Positions 31,754 to 40,978 of a DNA stretch of 64,000 bases are shown here, one piece after another. The notes beneath the pieces are model-generated. The model saw only the letters and a list, made by a program, of their open reading frames with translations. It had not been told where the DNA came from and did no database searches. The first letter of the stretch is position 1; each line of letters starts with the position of its first letter. This stretch comes from Planctomycetota bacterium (GTDB lineage: Bacteria; Planctomycetota; UBA1135; UBA2386). Position numbers and translations under genes: made by a program. The DNA is taken from positions 23,151-87,150 of the forward strand of contig JAEUHR010000040.1 in the NCBI GenBank assembly GCA_016794425.1. The letters are read 5' to 3'.

Positions 31754-34504
31754 ATGTCGCACCAACACCCCGTCGATTCCCCCCATCGCCGACCGCTGCG
31801 CCACCTGTGGCTCGGCGCGCTGGCGCTGGTCGCGGCCTGCAACAGCAGCAACCGCGCCCCCGAACTGAAGGTCGCCGACGAACCCGTCGTCGGCCCGAAC
31901 GACACGCTGCCGGGTGTCGTCGTCGAGATCCTCGGCGTGCGCGGCGGCAGCGGACCGAACGGCGCGTTCCGCACCGGCGATCGGCCGATCGTCGAGTTCA
32001 CCGTCGAGCGCAGCAACGGCGATCCGCTCGAGCTCGCGACGATGGCGCGCGGCGCGATCATGGTCTCGGGCCCGACGTCGGGCTACCAGCGCGTGATCGA
32101 GTCGCAGGCCGACGTGGTCGCGAAGGCGACCAAGATCGCGGTCGGCAAGTACACCTACCAGTTCGCGGTGCCGATCCCGGCGACCTACCTGGCGCCGCTG
32201 AACGACACGACCGCGATCACGCTCGGCGAGATGACCGGCAAGCCGCTGGTGTCCGGCACCTACACGGTCGGCCTCGAGCTGCGCAAGGACTACACGGTCG
32301 ACGGCGTCGTCTACCGCGATCCGGGCAACACGTCCTTCGACTTCCTGTTCGGTGATGCGACGGCGCTCGAGCCGCGTGAGGTCGTGACGCTGGCCAACTG
32401 CAACCAGTGCCACACCGAACTGCGCGCCCACGGCGACAACCGCGACAAGATCACGAACTGCCTCCTGTGCCACACGACCGGCGCCGAGGACAAGAACGTC
32501 GCCACGGCGGCGAACGGCACGCCGGGCGTCGCGATCGACTTCAAGGTGATGATCCACAAGATCCACGCCGGCAAGTACCTGCCGTCCGTGCTCGGCGTCA
32601 CCACGAACCCGAACGGCACGCGCAAGTACGACGCGACGAAGCAGCCGTACCAGCTGGTCGGCTACGGCAACAGCGTGATCGACTTCTCGCACATCGCCTT
32701 CCCGGCCTGGCCGAGCTTCTACACCGGCATGCCGCGCGACGGCGGCTACACGGCGCTGACCAGCGGCCAGAAGTCGCTCGAGAACTCGATGCTGAAGATG
32801 CCGGTCGGCTGCAACAAGTGCCACGGCGACCCGGACGACAGCGGCCCGCTGCCCGCGCCGGCGCAGGGCGACCTGATCTGGTCGCAGCCGTCGATCGCGG
32901 CGTGCTCGTCGTGCCACGACGACTGGGTCCCCGACCACCTCTACACGGCGAACGGCCAGACGATGCCGATCCAGCGCGACGACGCCGCCTGCAAGGACTG
33001 CCATCGCACGAGCGGCACGGCGCTCGACGTCGTCGACGCGCACCGCCACCCGCTGGTCGACCCCGACGTGGCCCGCGGCCTGACGTTCGAGTTCGACGCG
33101 ATCACCGACGTCGGCAACGGCAACGGCAAGTTCGAGCCCGGCGAGAAGATCGAGGTCACGTTCTCGGCCAAGGACGATGCCGGCGCCGCCGTCGCGGCGA
33201 GCTCGCTGAGCCGCATCGAAGTGATCCTCAGCGGTCCGACCAGCAACCCGCAGATCCTCAACTACCAGCGCCTCGGCCAGGCGTTCTTCACCGGCACGGG
33301 CCCGTACACGTTCCGGCTGCCGGACATCTACTACTACGAGCCGATCGGCACGTCCGCCGGCACGCTGCAGACGTTCGCGACCGCCAACGCGCCGCACTGG
33401 AACGTCGCCAACGCGACGACCTCGCTGCTGCGGGTCACCGGCACCGGCAACTCGTCGACGCTGGCCGCGGCCGCGCCGGCGACGCAGAACTACGTCGACG
33501 TCGCGGCCGGTCAGGGCACGCAGTTCGCCAAGGACGACTTCATCGTGCTCGACGACGCCAGCCCCGGCCAACGCGAGTTCATGAAGATCCAGTGGGTCGA
33601 CGGCGACCGGCTCTGGTTCAGCTCGCAGTTCCGGCAGACCTACAAGCCGAACCTGAAGAAGCTGCACGCGAGCGGCGCGACCGTGCAGGTCGTGACGACC
33701 GCGGCGGTGCCGACGACGAGCTACGCGCTCGACGCGACCACCGGCGTGATCACCGAGACCACCGAGTTCGGCAACGGCGAACTGCTGTGCACCTACTCGT
33801 CGGACTTCGTGATCCCGAGCGTCTATCCGGGCGCGCTGGACGATTCGCCGACCAACGGCGAGGACTGGGGCGACTGGACCGGCCTCGCTCTGCTCGACGG
33901 CACCTACACGTTCGACATGCACGGCGCGCGGTCGCTGTCGGTGACGCGCTCGGGCGAGACGACGAGCTACACGGAAGGTGCGAACTCGACCGTCGCGAAG
34001 CTGCTGTTCGGCGATGCGACCACGATCGAGGACGTGACGCGGATCTCGCCGGACGCCTGCTACGGCTGCCACGAGAACCTGCAGTTCCACGGCGGCAGCC
34101 GGCGCAGCGTCGAGGCGTGCCTGCAGTGCCACGGCACGGCCGGCGCCGAGAACCAGCCGCTCTACGAGAACCAGACCACCGGTTCGTTCGGCACCTCGGT
34201 CGAGTTCCGCAACCTGGCGCACGCGTTCCACAACGGCGTGTTCCCCGGCATGCCGGGCGGCGTGCAGGACTGCCGCAAGTGCCACGCCGACAACACGGCC
34301 TGGACGCTGCCGGCCGAGCGCCTGCACCCCGACCAGACGCGGCCGACGCGGGCCTGGTACGTCGCCTGCTCGTCGTGCCACACGACCTCGCCGGAGCGCG
34401 CGCACATGGACGCGAACACCAGCCCGGCCGGTGCCGAGGCCTGCGCGATCTGCCACGGCGCGAACGACCCGCTGAACGTCATCGACGTGCACAAGGTCAA
34501 GTGA
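31754..34504 (+). CDS. OmcA/MtrC family decaheme c-type cytochrome lipoprotein
   Basis: A 916-residue protein with a lipobox (LALVAAC, Cys29) and ten CXXCH sites in two groups of five. Hemes 1-5 start at Cys216 (CNQCH, CLLCH, CNKCH, CSSCH, CKDCH). Hemes 6-10 start at Cys769 (CYGCH, CLQCH, CRKCH, CSSCH, CAICH). Before each group is a beta-rich domain (about residues 40-205 and 430-760). This beta/pentaheme/beta/pentaheme order is the layout of MtrC and OmcA, the cell-surface metal reductases of Shewanella, though the second beta domain is unusually long. It would be the terminal, outward-facing member of the conduit. The start ATG lies 118 bases after the 13-heme gene; the palindrome at 34517 follows the stop. 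Confidence 0.93.
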   Translation: MSHQHPVDSPHRRPLRHLWLGALALVAACNSSNRAPELKVADEPVVGPNDTLPGVVVEILGVRGGSGPNGAFRTGDRPIVEFTVERSNGDPLELATMARGAIMVSGPTSGYQRVIESQADVVAKATKIAVGKYTYQFAVPIPATYLAPLNDTTAITLGEMTGKPLVSGTYTVGLELRKDYTVDGVVYRDPGNTSFDFLFGDATALEPREVVTLANCNQCHTELRAHGDNRDKITNCLLCHTTGAEDKNVATAANGTPGVAIDFKVMIHKIHAGKYLPSVLGVTTNPNGTRKYDATKQPYQLVGYGNSVIDFSHIAFPAWPSFYTGMPRDGGYTALTSGQKSLENSMLKMPVGCNKCHGDPDDSGPLPAPAQGDLIWSQPSIAACSSCHDDWVPDHLYTANGQTMPIQRDDAACKDCHRTSGTALDVVDAHRHPLVDPDVARGLTFEFDAITDVGNGNGKFEPGEKIEVTFSAKDDAGAAVAASSLSRIEVILSGPTSNPQILNYQRLGQAFFTGTGPYTFRLPDIYYYEPIGTSAGTLQTFATANAPHWNVANATTSLLRVTGTGNSSTLAAAAPATQNYVDVAAGQGTQFAKDDFIVLDDASPGQREFMKIQWVDGDRLWFSSQFRQTYKPNLKKLHASGATVQVVTTAAVPTTSYALDATTGVITETTEFGNGELLCTYSSDFVIPSVYPGALDDSPTNGEDWGDWTGLALLDGTYTFDMHGARSLSVTRSGETTSYTEGANSTVAKLLFGDATTIEDVTRISPDACYGCHENLQFHGGSRRSVEACLQCHGTAGAENQPLYENQTTGSFGTSVEFRNLAHAFHNGVFPGMPGGVQDCRKCHADNTAWTLPAERLHPDQTRPTRAWYVACSSCHTTSPERAHMDANTSPAGAEACAICHGANDPLNVIDVHKVK

Positions 34505-34516
34505 CCGGCACGGAGC

Positions 34517-34540
34517 GCGGCGGGTGCCGGCACCCGCCGC
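34517..34540. terminator. 24-bp perfect palindrome between convergent genes
   Basis: GCGGCGGGTGCC followed directly by its reverse complement, 12 bases after the decaheme cytochrome stop and 16 before the convergent DUF427 stop. This is the expected place for a bidirectional terminator of the cytochrome cluster. No T tract. Confidence 0.6.
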
Positions 34541-34556
34541 GAACCTGCTCGGCGCG

Positions 34557-34841
34557 TCAGGCGCCGACTTCGACCTCGTCCTGGAAGCCGATCCACTGCG
34601 CGACGTGGCGCAGCGCCGGGCCGGGCGCCTCGTACGACCACGCGCAGCGCGGCGCGCGGCGGCCACCCTCGACCACGTCGTAGAACTGCACGCCATGCGG
34701 GCAGCGGCGGTCGGCCGCGGTCCGCGCCACGGCCTGCAGCAGGTCCAGGCGCACGGCGTCGCGCGGGAAGTAGACGTAGCCGTCGGCTTCGCGGGTCGAG
34801 TCGCTGTCCGCGAGGACGAGGCCGTGCCAGAGGGCGCGCAT
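34557..34841 (-). CDS. DUF427 domain protein
   Basis: A 94-residue single-domain protein. Family features are visible: MRALWHGLVLADSDSTREADG at the start, YVYFPRDAVRLDLL, then CPHGVQFYDVV (usually CPWKG-YY in relatives) and CAWSYEAPGPALRHVAQWIGF at the end. DUF427 is a small beta-sandwich of unknown function, widespread in bacteria and some fungi. The start at ATG 34841 is preferred because a TACGGT -10 box lies 6 nt upstream; the open frame before it would include the promoter. It is divergent from the dienelactone hydrolase gene, 87 bases away. Confidence 0.85.
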   Translation of the reverse strand: MRALWHGLVLADSDSTREADGYVYFPRDAVRLDLLQAVARTAADRRCPHGVQFYDVVEGGRRAPRCAWSYEAPGPALRHVAQWIGFQDEVEVGA

Positions 34842-34847
34842 CCGGAC

Positions 34848-34853
34848 ACCGTA
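34848..34853 (-). promoter_or_regulatory. -10 box TACGGT, 6 nt before the start codon
   Basis: TACGGT on the minus strand ends 6 nt upstream of the DUF427 ATG at 34841. The inferred transcription start coincides with the ATG, so the message would be leaderless. Confidence 0.55.
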
Positions 34854-34928
34854 CTCGCGGACGGTCCCCGGCACCACGCGGCGCCGCCGCAGGCTTGCAG
34901 TCGCGGCCGGTGCGGCGATCATCCGGCG

Positions 34929-35738
34929 ATGAAGTCGCGCCGCCGCCTCTCCCTGTTGTCCCTGCTCCTCGCTGCCGGCTGCGCCTCGACCGGCACCTCG
35001 GCCACGACCGACATCCGCGGCGAAGTCGTGACCTACGAGGCCGGCGGCGCCGTGTGCACCGGCTTCGTCTGCTACGACGCAGCCCGCACCGGCAAGCGTC
35101 CCGGCGTGCTGGTCGTGCACGAGTGGTGGGGCCACAACGACTACGTGCGCGACCGCGCCCGCCAGCTGGCGCAGCTCGGCTACGTGGCGTTCGCGGTCGA
35201 CATGTACGGCGACGGCAAGCAGGCGCTGCACCCCGACGACGCGCAGAAGTTCGCGCAGCAGGTGTTCGCGAACATGGACGCCGGCACGGCACGGTTCGTG
35301 GCCGCGAAGGAACGGCTCGCCGCGCACCCGATGACCGACGGCGAACGCATCGCCGCGATCGGCTACTGCTTCGGCGGCGCAATCGTGCTGCAGATGGCGC
35401 GCGGCGGCATGGATCTCGACGCGGTCGCCAGCTTCCACGGCAGCCTCGGCACGCAGCAGCCGGCGCAGAAGGGCACGGTGAAGGCCCGCGTGCTGGTCTG
35501 CCACGGCGCCGCCGACGCGCTGATCCCCGACGACCAGGTCGCCGCGTTCCGCCACGAGATGGCCGATGCCGGCGTCGACCTGCGGTTCGTCGCCTACCCC
35601 GGCGCCAAGCACGGGTTCACCAGCAAGGCGGCCGACGCGAATGCCGCGAAGTTCGGCCTGCCGCTGGGCTACGACGCCGCCGCCGACCAGGCCTCGTGGC
35701 ACGAGCTGCAGCAGTTCCTGGCTGCCACCTGGCGCTGA
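34929..35738 (+). CDS. Dienelactone hydrolase family lipoprotein
   Basis: A 269-residue alpha/beta hydrolase with a lipoprotein signal (LLSLLLAAGC, Cys18). The DLH core is clear: PGVLVVHEWWGHNDYVRDRA, GYVAFAVDMYGDG, nucleophile elbow IGYCFGGAIVLQ with Cys as nucleophile, LVCHGAADALIPDD (Asp) and YPGAKHGFTSKAA (His). True dienelactone hydrolases are cytoplasmic; this exported lipoprotein form probably hydrolyses esters or lactones outside the cytoplasm, and many DLH paralogues have no known substrate. It is monocistronic and divergent from DUF427. Confidence 0.9.
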   Translation: MKSRRRLSLLSLLLAAGCASTGTSATTDIRGEVVTYEAGGAVCTGFVCYDAARTGKRPGVLVVHEWWGHNDYVRDRARQLAQLGYVAFAVDMYGDGKQALHPDDAQKFAQQVFANMDAGTARFVAAKERLAAHPMTDGERIAAIGYCFGGAIVLQMARGGMDLDAVASFHGSLGTQQPAQKGTVKARVLVCHGAADALIPDDQVAAFRHEMADAGVDLRFVAYPGAKHGFTSKAADANAAKFGLPLGYDAAADQASWHELQQFLAATWR

Positions 35739-35852
35739 CGCGCCGCACACCGCCGCCGCGACCCGGGCCGCTCCGGGCACGGTTCCACGGCGGGGCCTTG
35801 CGTGACGACCACGGGGCGCGGCTATCCTCGGTGCCTCACCACGGAGCCCCGC

Positions 35853-36995
35853 ATGCGCCATCGGTACCTGTCGCTCGTCCTCGCGTTCGCCCTTCCCCTC
35901 ACCGCCCAGGAACCCACGCCGACAAAGCCCGCACCAGCCGGCGATGCGCTGCGTCGAGCGCTGGTCGAAGCCACGGTCGATCGCACGACCATCTACACGG
36001 CAGCGAACCAGCTGCTGAAGGGCTCCGCCGAGGCCCGCGTCCAGCTGCTGACCAACCTGGCCGCGGTGTCCGCCGCCGCCGCGAAGACGCCGCCCGCCGC
36101 CGACGCCAAACCCGCCGAACTCGGCGACGACGTGCGCGCGCTGATGGCCGAGGCCGCGGTCGGCAACGCCGAGCAGAGCGCCGCCGCGCTGGCGAAGCTC
36201 GCGGCAGACACGGCGGCCGGCCCGACCGCCCTGGCACAGCTCGACACGCGCGGCAAGCAGGTCGTCGACCGCTGCCTGCTGTCGTTCGTGCGCGCGAAGC
36301 TCGCGACCAATGCCGTCTACGCCGGCCAGTTCGCCGAGCTGCGCGACTTCGAACCGCTGGCCAGCACGACGTTGCTCGCGTGGGCCAAGGAAGCGCCGAA
36401 GGAAGCGACGCAACAGGGCTTCCGCGGCGCCTGCCTGCGCGCCGTGCGCGACCTGCTGCCGGCCGACAAGGGCACCGACGCGATGCGCCAGGACCTGCGC
36501 AACATCGCGCAGCAGGCGCAGCACACGAGCGACCAGAACCTGTTCCTGACCGCAATCTGCGCGCTGCACCAGTTCGGCGACCCGAGCCTGTTCGACCAGG
36601 TGCGCGACGGCATCCAGAAGCAGGCCGAAGGTGATGCCCCGCAGCAGAAGCTGATGGTCGCCAGCACGCTGGCCGACCTGCACTACCAGCTGCGCCAGTA
36701 CGACAAGGCCGCCGAGCACTTCCGTGCCGCGATCGACCTGCTCGAGAAGGACGGCGGCAACACCGAAGGCCTGTCGACGGTCTGCTACAACGCGGCCTGC
36801 TCGCTGGCACTCGCCGGCAAGACCGACGACGCGTTCGCCTACCTCGAGAAGGCGCTGCAGCACGGCCAGAAGGGCCGCCAGCTGTCGAAGGCGATGCTCG
36901 AGGAGGACCACGACACGATCAGCCTGAAGCAGGATCCGCGCTACCAGAAGTTGCTCGAGACCTACCTCGGCAGCCGGCAGCCGGCCGCGAAGTGA
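35853..36995 (+). CDS. Secreted TPR-containing protein
   Basis: A 380-residue protein with a signal peptide (LSLVLAFALPLTAQE) and an Ala-rich helical body. Near residue 270 tetratricopeptide-like helices appear (LADLHYQLRQYDKAAEHFRAA, then STVCYNAACSLALAGKTDDAFAYLEKAL), ending in a DPRYQKLLETYLG capping segment common in TPR proteins. It is a probable protein-interaction scaffold in the periplasm; the enzymatic role, if any, is not visible. A TATCCT box at 35823-35828 and a GGAG ribosome-binding site 9 nt before the ATG define the start, one of the leadered genes here. The MOSC gene overlaps its stop as GTGA. Confidence 0.82.
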   Translation: MRHRYLSLVLAFALPLTAQEPTPTKPAPAGDALRRALVEATVDRTTIYTAANQLLKGSAEARVQLLTNLAAVSAAAAKTPPAADAKPAELGDDVRALMAEAAVGNAEQSAAALAKLAADTAAGPTALAQLDTRGKQVVDRCLLSFVRAKLATNAVYAGQFAELRDFEPLASTTLLAWAKEAPKEATQQGFRGACLRAVRDLLPADKGTDAMRQDLRNIAQQAQHTSDQNLFLTAICALHQFGDPSLFDQVRDGIQKQAEGDAPQQKLMVASTLADLHYQLRQYDKAAEHFRAAIDLLEKDGGNTEGLSTVCYNAACSLALAGKTDDAFAYLEKALQHGQKGRQLSKAMLEEDHDTISLKQDPRYQKLLETYLGSRQPAAK

Positions 36996-37453
36996 CGCAG
37001 CAGACGCGCGGCGCCGCGGGCCGCCTCGAGGCGATCCACCTGCGGCCGGCCGCGCGCACGCCGGTGCGCAGCGTCGCGTCGGCGACCGCGATCGCCGGCA
37101 CCGGCCTCGCCGGCGACCACACCAACGGCGGCCGCCGCCAGGTGACGCTGCTGTCGCGCGAGGCCTGGGACGCGGCCTGCCGCACCCTGGGCCGCGCGAT
37201 CGACCCCGCCGCGCGCCGCGCGAACCTGGTGGTCGCCGGCATCGACCTCGCGGCGTGCATCGGCGGCAGCCTGCACATCGGCCCGGTCGTCGTCGACGTG
37301 CTCGGCGAAACGCGGCCGTGTGAGCTGCTCGACGACGACGGCCGCCTCGGCCTCTGTGCCGCGCTGCGGCCCGAGCATCGCGGCGGCGTCTACGGCACCG
37401 TGCGCCAGGGCGGCACGCTGCAGGTCGGCGATCCGGTCGTTGCCTCGGCCTGA
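36992..37453 (+). CDS. MOSC domain protein
   Basis: A 153-residue protein consisting of one MOSC domain: GRLEAIHLRPAARTPVRSV, then GLAGDHTNGGRRQVTLLSRE, RRANLVVAGIDL, LHIGPVVVDVLGETRPCELL with the conserved Cys, and GVYGTVRQGGTLQVGDPV. MOSC domains occur in molybdenum-cofactor sulfurases and in mARC and YiiM; the conserved Cys handles sulfur or coordinates Mo. A stand-alone MOSC protein may act in molybdenum-cofactor handling, which would fit the molybdenum hydroxylase at 41.5-45.5 kb, but they are not linked. The start GTG 36992 overlaps the preceding stop. Confidence 0.9.
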   Translation: MTQQTRGAAGRLEAIHLRPAARTPVRSVASATAIAGTGLAGDHTNGGRRQVTLLSREAWDAACRTLGRAIDPAARRANLVVAGIDLAACIGGSLHIGPVVVDVLGETRPCELLDDDGRLGLCAALRPEHRGGVYGTVRQGGTLQVGDPVVASA

Positions 37454-37462
37454 CGCCGCGCC

Positions 37463-38815
37463 TCAGCCCGCCGCGACCGCCGCGAGCCGCTCGCGCGCTG
37501 CGCGCAGCGACAGCACCCACTCCATGCTGAGCAGCTCGATCGCCCGCGCCGACGGGTCGCCCTCCATCGGCGCGAGCCACGACTCGGCGAGGCGCCGCGC
37601 CCGCCCGTGCAGGCCCTCGTAGCCGCCGATCAGCTCGTCGACCGACGCCAGCGCGGTCACGTTCGCCGGAATGCGCTCGGCGATGCGCAGCGGCACCTCG
37701 ACGCCGGCCACGCCGGCCGCGGCCGCGACCGCGGCCCCGAGGCGCCGGAACTCGGCGACGAGGCGCCCGAGCCGGAACCGGCGCAGCCGGTCGAACAGCT
37801 CGAACACGAAACCGACCACCAGCACGATCTGCGCGAAGCGCGACCACGGCATCCAGTCGTGCACGACCGGCAGGTGCACGTCGACGAAGCCGGCACCACC
37901 AGCGGCGAAGTAGGACGCGGCGAGGTCGTGCATCGGCGCCGCCGCTTCCTCTTCGCCGGCCTGGTTCGCCGCGACGAGGCCGGGGAACGAGCGCTGCAGC
38001 AGGCGCAGGAACTCGACGACCTCGGAGCGGCGTGCGGCCTCGCCGCACAGCACGCCGAGCGGGAACTCGAGCACGCGCCGGTCGCCGCCGGGGATGCCGC
38101 GGGCGATGTCGATGCGCGACGCGGACACGGTGCCGGCGCGCGCGAACGGCACCAGGTCCTGCAGCGCCTCGGACTCGGCGAACGACACGAGGTCGTTGTG
38201 CTGGTCGACCGCGGCGCGCACCAGCGGCGACTCGATCGACGCCAGCAGCGCGACGAAGTCGACCTCGCCGGCCCGCAGCCGCAGCAGTCCTTCCTGCAGC
38301 GAGCCCGGCACCAGCACGACGTCGAGCGCCGCCAGTTCGGGACCGCCGAGCAGCCGCTTGCCGACCGTGCTGGTCGCCGACCCGTCGGGCCCGATTGCGA
38401 TCCGCTTGCCGGCCAGCTCGACGAGCCGGTTGACGTCGCGGCCGCGCGGCCCGATCAGCAGGAACGGCACGTGCACCGGCAGCCGCGCGACCAGATGCAG
38501 CCCGTCGAGCGCCGGCGCGCAGCCGATCGGCACGATGCAGAACGGCACCCGGCCCGCGCGCACCTCGGCCACGGCCTCGGCCGGGCCGACCGTCGTGACG
38601 TCGTCGATCGTCGCGCCGGCCGCAGCCGACACGCGCGCCACCTGCGCGACCGCGCGGCTCGACTCGGCCTCGGGGATGCCGGTCGCGACCGTCAGGTGCA
38701 CGCCGGCGAGGCCGTCACCGGTGCGGAAGCACAGGAGGATCGCGAGGAGGAGTGCGGGGACCAGCGCCGCGAACGACCACCGCAACCAACGCCAACGCGG
38801 CGTGAGGCTCTTCAT
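37463..38815 (-). CDS. TAXI family (TRAP-type) solute-binding protein
   Basis: A 450-residue protein with an N-terminal signal anchor (LRWSFAALVPALLLAILLCF) and a TAXI-type periplasmic binding fold: HLTVATGIPEAESSRAVAQV, ELAGKRIAIGPDGSATSTVGKRLLG, and a second lobe with LEFPLGVLCGEAARRSEVV. A further membrane segment (FAQIVLVVGFVFELF) near residue 345 and a helical C-terminal tail make it longer than the usual TAXI protein of about 320 residues. No TRAP permease gene is adjacent, so it may be an orphan sensor-type protein rather than a transporter subunit. It is convergent with the MOSC gene, 9 bases apart. Confidence 0.82.
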   Translation of the reverse strand: MKSLTPRWRWLRWSFAALVPALLLAILLCFRTGDGLAGVHLTVATGIPEAESSRAVAQVARVSAAAGATIDDVTTVGPAEAVAEVRAGRVPFCIVPIGCAPALDGLHLVARLPVHVPFLLIGPRGRDVNRLVELAGKRIAIGPDGSATSTVGKRLLGGPELAALDVVLVPGSLQEGLLRLRAGEVDFVALLASIESPLVRAAVDQHNDLVSFAESEALQDLVPFARAGTVSASRIDIARGIPGGDRRVLEFPLGVLCGEAARRSEVVEFLRLLQRSFPGLVAANQAGEEEAAAPMHDLAASYFAAGGAGFVDVHLPVVHDWMPWSRFAQIVLVVGFVFELFDRLRRFRLGRLVAEFRRLGAAVAAAAGVAGVEVPLRIAERIPANVTALASVDELIGGYEGLHGRARRLAESWLAPMEGDPSARAIELLSMEWVLSLRAARERLAAVAAG

Positions 38816-38857
38816 GGGGTCACGGGTACTGGCCGCGCTGTCGGATGCAAGTGGGCG

Positions 38858-40858
38858 CTACAGAGTCTCGATGCCGAGCGACACGAGGTAGTCGAAGGTG
38901 TCGTCGTAGAACTCGGGCAACCGCGTCGGGTCCGCGGCATCGCCGGGCGGAACGAAGATCGCCATGCCTTGCCTCGCGCGAGTCAGCAGGACGCGATAGG
39001 CGTTCACGAGGTAGCGCTGGTGATCGATGTGGTTCACGTTCTTCCACCGGCTGCCGTGGAACTTGCGATGCAGCCAGCGAGCCCCCGACCGCCGCAGGTC
39101 CGCGTCCCAGGTCACACACGCCCAGTCGAGTTCGAGTCCCTGCACCTGGAACTCCGTCGCTGCATCCTCGAGGTAGAACGACGAACGCGTGTCGTCACGC
39201 TCGTTCAAGAACCACTGCACGGGATCGACCTTGGTGCGGACGTCGATCGCATGCGGCTTCAGTCGTTCCGCCTGCGACGACGCGACGAGACCGTAACGCT
39301 CCGAGCCCCGCGCATGGAACCGGACCCAGTCCTTGGCCCGCTGCAAGTCGCGTGTGACGACGAGCGGATACCGTGCCCGCATTTCTCCATACAGCCGCCG
39401 CGCGCTGCTGACGTCGAAGTCGAGGATCGCCTTCACGAACGACGACACGCGCTCCGCGCGAAACGACCGCATCGACACCGCGAGGTGCAGGTCCTCGGAC
39501 CACGTCACGTGCGGCCGAGCAGCGATCGACTCGATCGCGGCACCGGCTCCGTACTCGGCGTCCGTGAGCCGCGGCGAGACGAAGATCCGCCACTGCGGGA
39601 AGCGCTCACGCACGGCATCGATCCACGCATGGATGCCGGCTTCCCCGACGTGTATCTCCTGGCCACCGCCGACGAGACAGATCGCGACAGCCCAGTCGGG
39701 TCGCCGGTCCATGTAGGAGAGCTGGAACTCCGGCTCGGACATCGTGAAGTCGGGCCGCCCCTTCTTCAACTTCATGAAGGTCGCGGTCTTCTCGCGGTTC
39801 CACGCGCGCTGCGCCTCGTCGAACACCACGACGTGATCCACCGGCGGCGCATCGGAACGCAGCCCCTCGTCCCGGAACTGGTGCACGTTCTGCAGGAACG
39901 GCTTCACGCGCTGGAGGATCGCCCCCTTGCGTTCGCGTTCACCCTGCTGCCGCAGTCGCTCGTACTCGTCACGCGTGAGCGCCTCCCGGAGAACGGCGAT
40001 CAACGGTCCGTTGCCCGACAGGTAGACCGCGTGCGTCGGGTCCTCCTCGACTGCGCGGCGATGCCGCGTCGCGACGTCGAGGCCGACCAGCGTCTTGCCC
40101 GCGCCTGGAACACCGGTGACGAAGACGATCGCCTTCCACGAGTTGCGCTGCGCATCCCGGATGATCTGCTCGACGGTGCGCGACGTGACCGCGAGGTTCT
40201 TCGCGCCCGCGTCACTGCGCGAGATCGCCGCGACGGAATGCCGCGCATAGAGCGCCTGCGCTGCCTGCACGATCGTCGGCGTCGGGTGGTAGGGAGCACG
40301 CGCCCAGGCTTCTCCATCGATGGGCGATCCACCCGCGCTCGCGATCGCTTCGCCGATCGCCGCTCGCAACGTCGACGGACTGCCTCGGCGCGGGGACCGC
40401 ACGCCGTCGCGGTGCGGGGGATCCCACGTCGCATCGGCGTGACTCGCCTCCGTTGCGACGAGGATCGGGAAGATCGGTGCGTCGTGCGAACCGCGATGGA
40501 AGTTCTTCAGGTCGAGCGCGTAGTCCCAGGCCTGCTCGTAGTCCGCGCGCAGATGATCTTCGGCGCCGACCTTGAACTCGATCGGCACGATCGCGGCACC
40601 TGCGATCAGCACGGCGTCGATGCGTGATCCGAGACGCGGCACGTCGAACTCGAGGCACAACCAACCGTCGACGTCGGCGAGAGCGGCGCGAAGCAGCGTG
40701 ATCTGTTCTTCCCACGCTCGCCGCTGCGGTTCGTCGATGGCGAACGGACCAGCGCGCGTCAGCGCACCAACGACTTCGTTCGTCGACGATGCCACGAACT
40801 GCGAAACCCTCGCGCCGTACCAGGCGGCGGAGTGAGTCGGGTTCGTGGCATTTCCCAT
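38858..40858 (-). CDS. PD-(D/E)XK-like plus DUF2075 (SF1-type) helicase protein
   Basis: A 666-residue protein from ATG 40858. The frame extends 14 codons further, but a -35/-10 pair fits this ATG. Residues about 65-140 contain a restriction-endonuclease-like core, SRIDAVLI then IVPIEFKVG, giving Asp81, Glu94 and Lys96 in D-(x)n-E-x-K order. From about residue 240 is a P-loop NTPase of the DUF2075 (Schlafen-like helicase) family: Walker A GVPGAGKT at 249-256, Walker B VVFDEAQRAW, LVGGGQEI (motif III-like) and a C-terminal VNAYRVLLTRARQGMAIFVP (motif VI). Nuclease-helicase fusions of this kind often occur in phage-defence or mobile regions. Codon usage is less G+C-biased than in neighbours. 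Natural target unknown. Confidence 0.85.
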   Translation of the reverse strand: MGNATNPTHSAAWYGARVSQFVASSTNEVVGALTRAGPFAIDEPQRRAWEEQITLLRAALADVDGWLCLEFDVPRLGSRIDAVLIAGAAIVPIEFKVGAEDHLRADYEQAWDYALDLKNFHRGSHDAPIFPILVATEASHADATWDPPHRDGVRSPRRGSPSTLRAAIGEAIASAGGSPIDGEAWARAPYHPTPTIVQAAQALYARHSVAAISRSDAGAKNLAVTSRTVEQIIRDAQRNSWKAIVFVTGVPGAGKTLVGLDVATRHRRAVEEDPTHAVYLSGNGPLIAVLREALTRDEYERLRQQGERERKGAILQRVKPFLQNVHQFRDEGLRSDAPPVDHVVVFDEAQRAWNREKTATFMKLKKGRPDFTMSEPEFQLSYMDRRPDWAVAICLVGGGQEIHVGEAGIHAWIDAVRERFPQWRIFVSPRLTDAEYGAGAAIESIAARPHVTWSEDLHLAVSMRSFRAERVSSFVKAILDFDVSSARRLYGEMRARYPLVVTRDLQRAKDWVRFHARGSERYGLVASSQAERLKPHAIDVRTKVDPVQWFLNERDDTRSSFYLEDAATEFQVQGLELDWACVTWDADLRRSGARWLHRKFHGSRWKNVNHIDHQRYLVNAYRVLLTRARQGMAIFVPPGDAADPTRLPEFYDDTFDYLVSLGIETL

Positions 40859-40867
40859 GCGGCGCGC

Positions 40868-40897
40868 ATGATGGACTCGATCGGCGCCAGTGTCCAA
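40868..40897 (-). promoter_or_regulatory. Promoter of the DUF2075 gene: TTGGAC, 18 bp, CATCAT
   Basis: On the minus strand TTGGAC (40892-40897) and CATCAT (40868-40873) are 18 bases apart, and the -10 ends 9 nt before the ATG at 40858. A start at that ATG would be near-leaderless; the longer frame would put the promoter inside the gene. Confidence 0.5.
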
Positions 40898-40978
40898 CAC
40901 GCTCGTAGCCGTGCAGACTCGTGCGCAAGCAACGGACTGCCCCAGCGATCGGCCCCGATGGAAAGGAATGTAGGTTCG

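Noticed and set aside
34557..38048. Open frame of 1163 codons on the minus strand
   Set aside because: Shadow of the dienelactone hydrolase, TPR and MOSC genes; only the last 94 codons (DUF427) are real.
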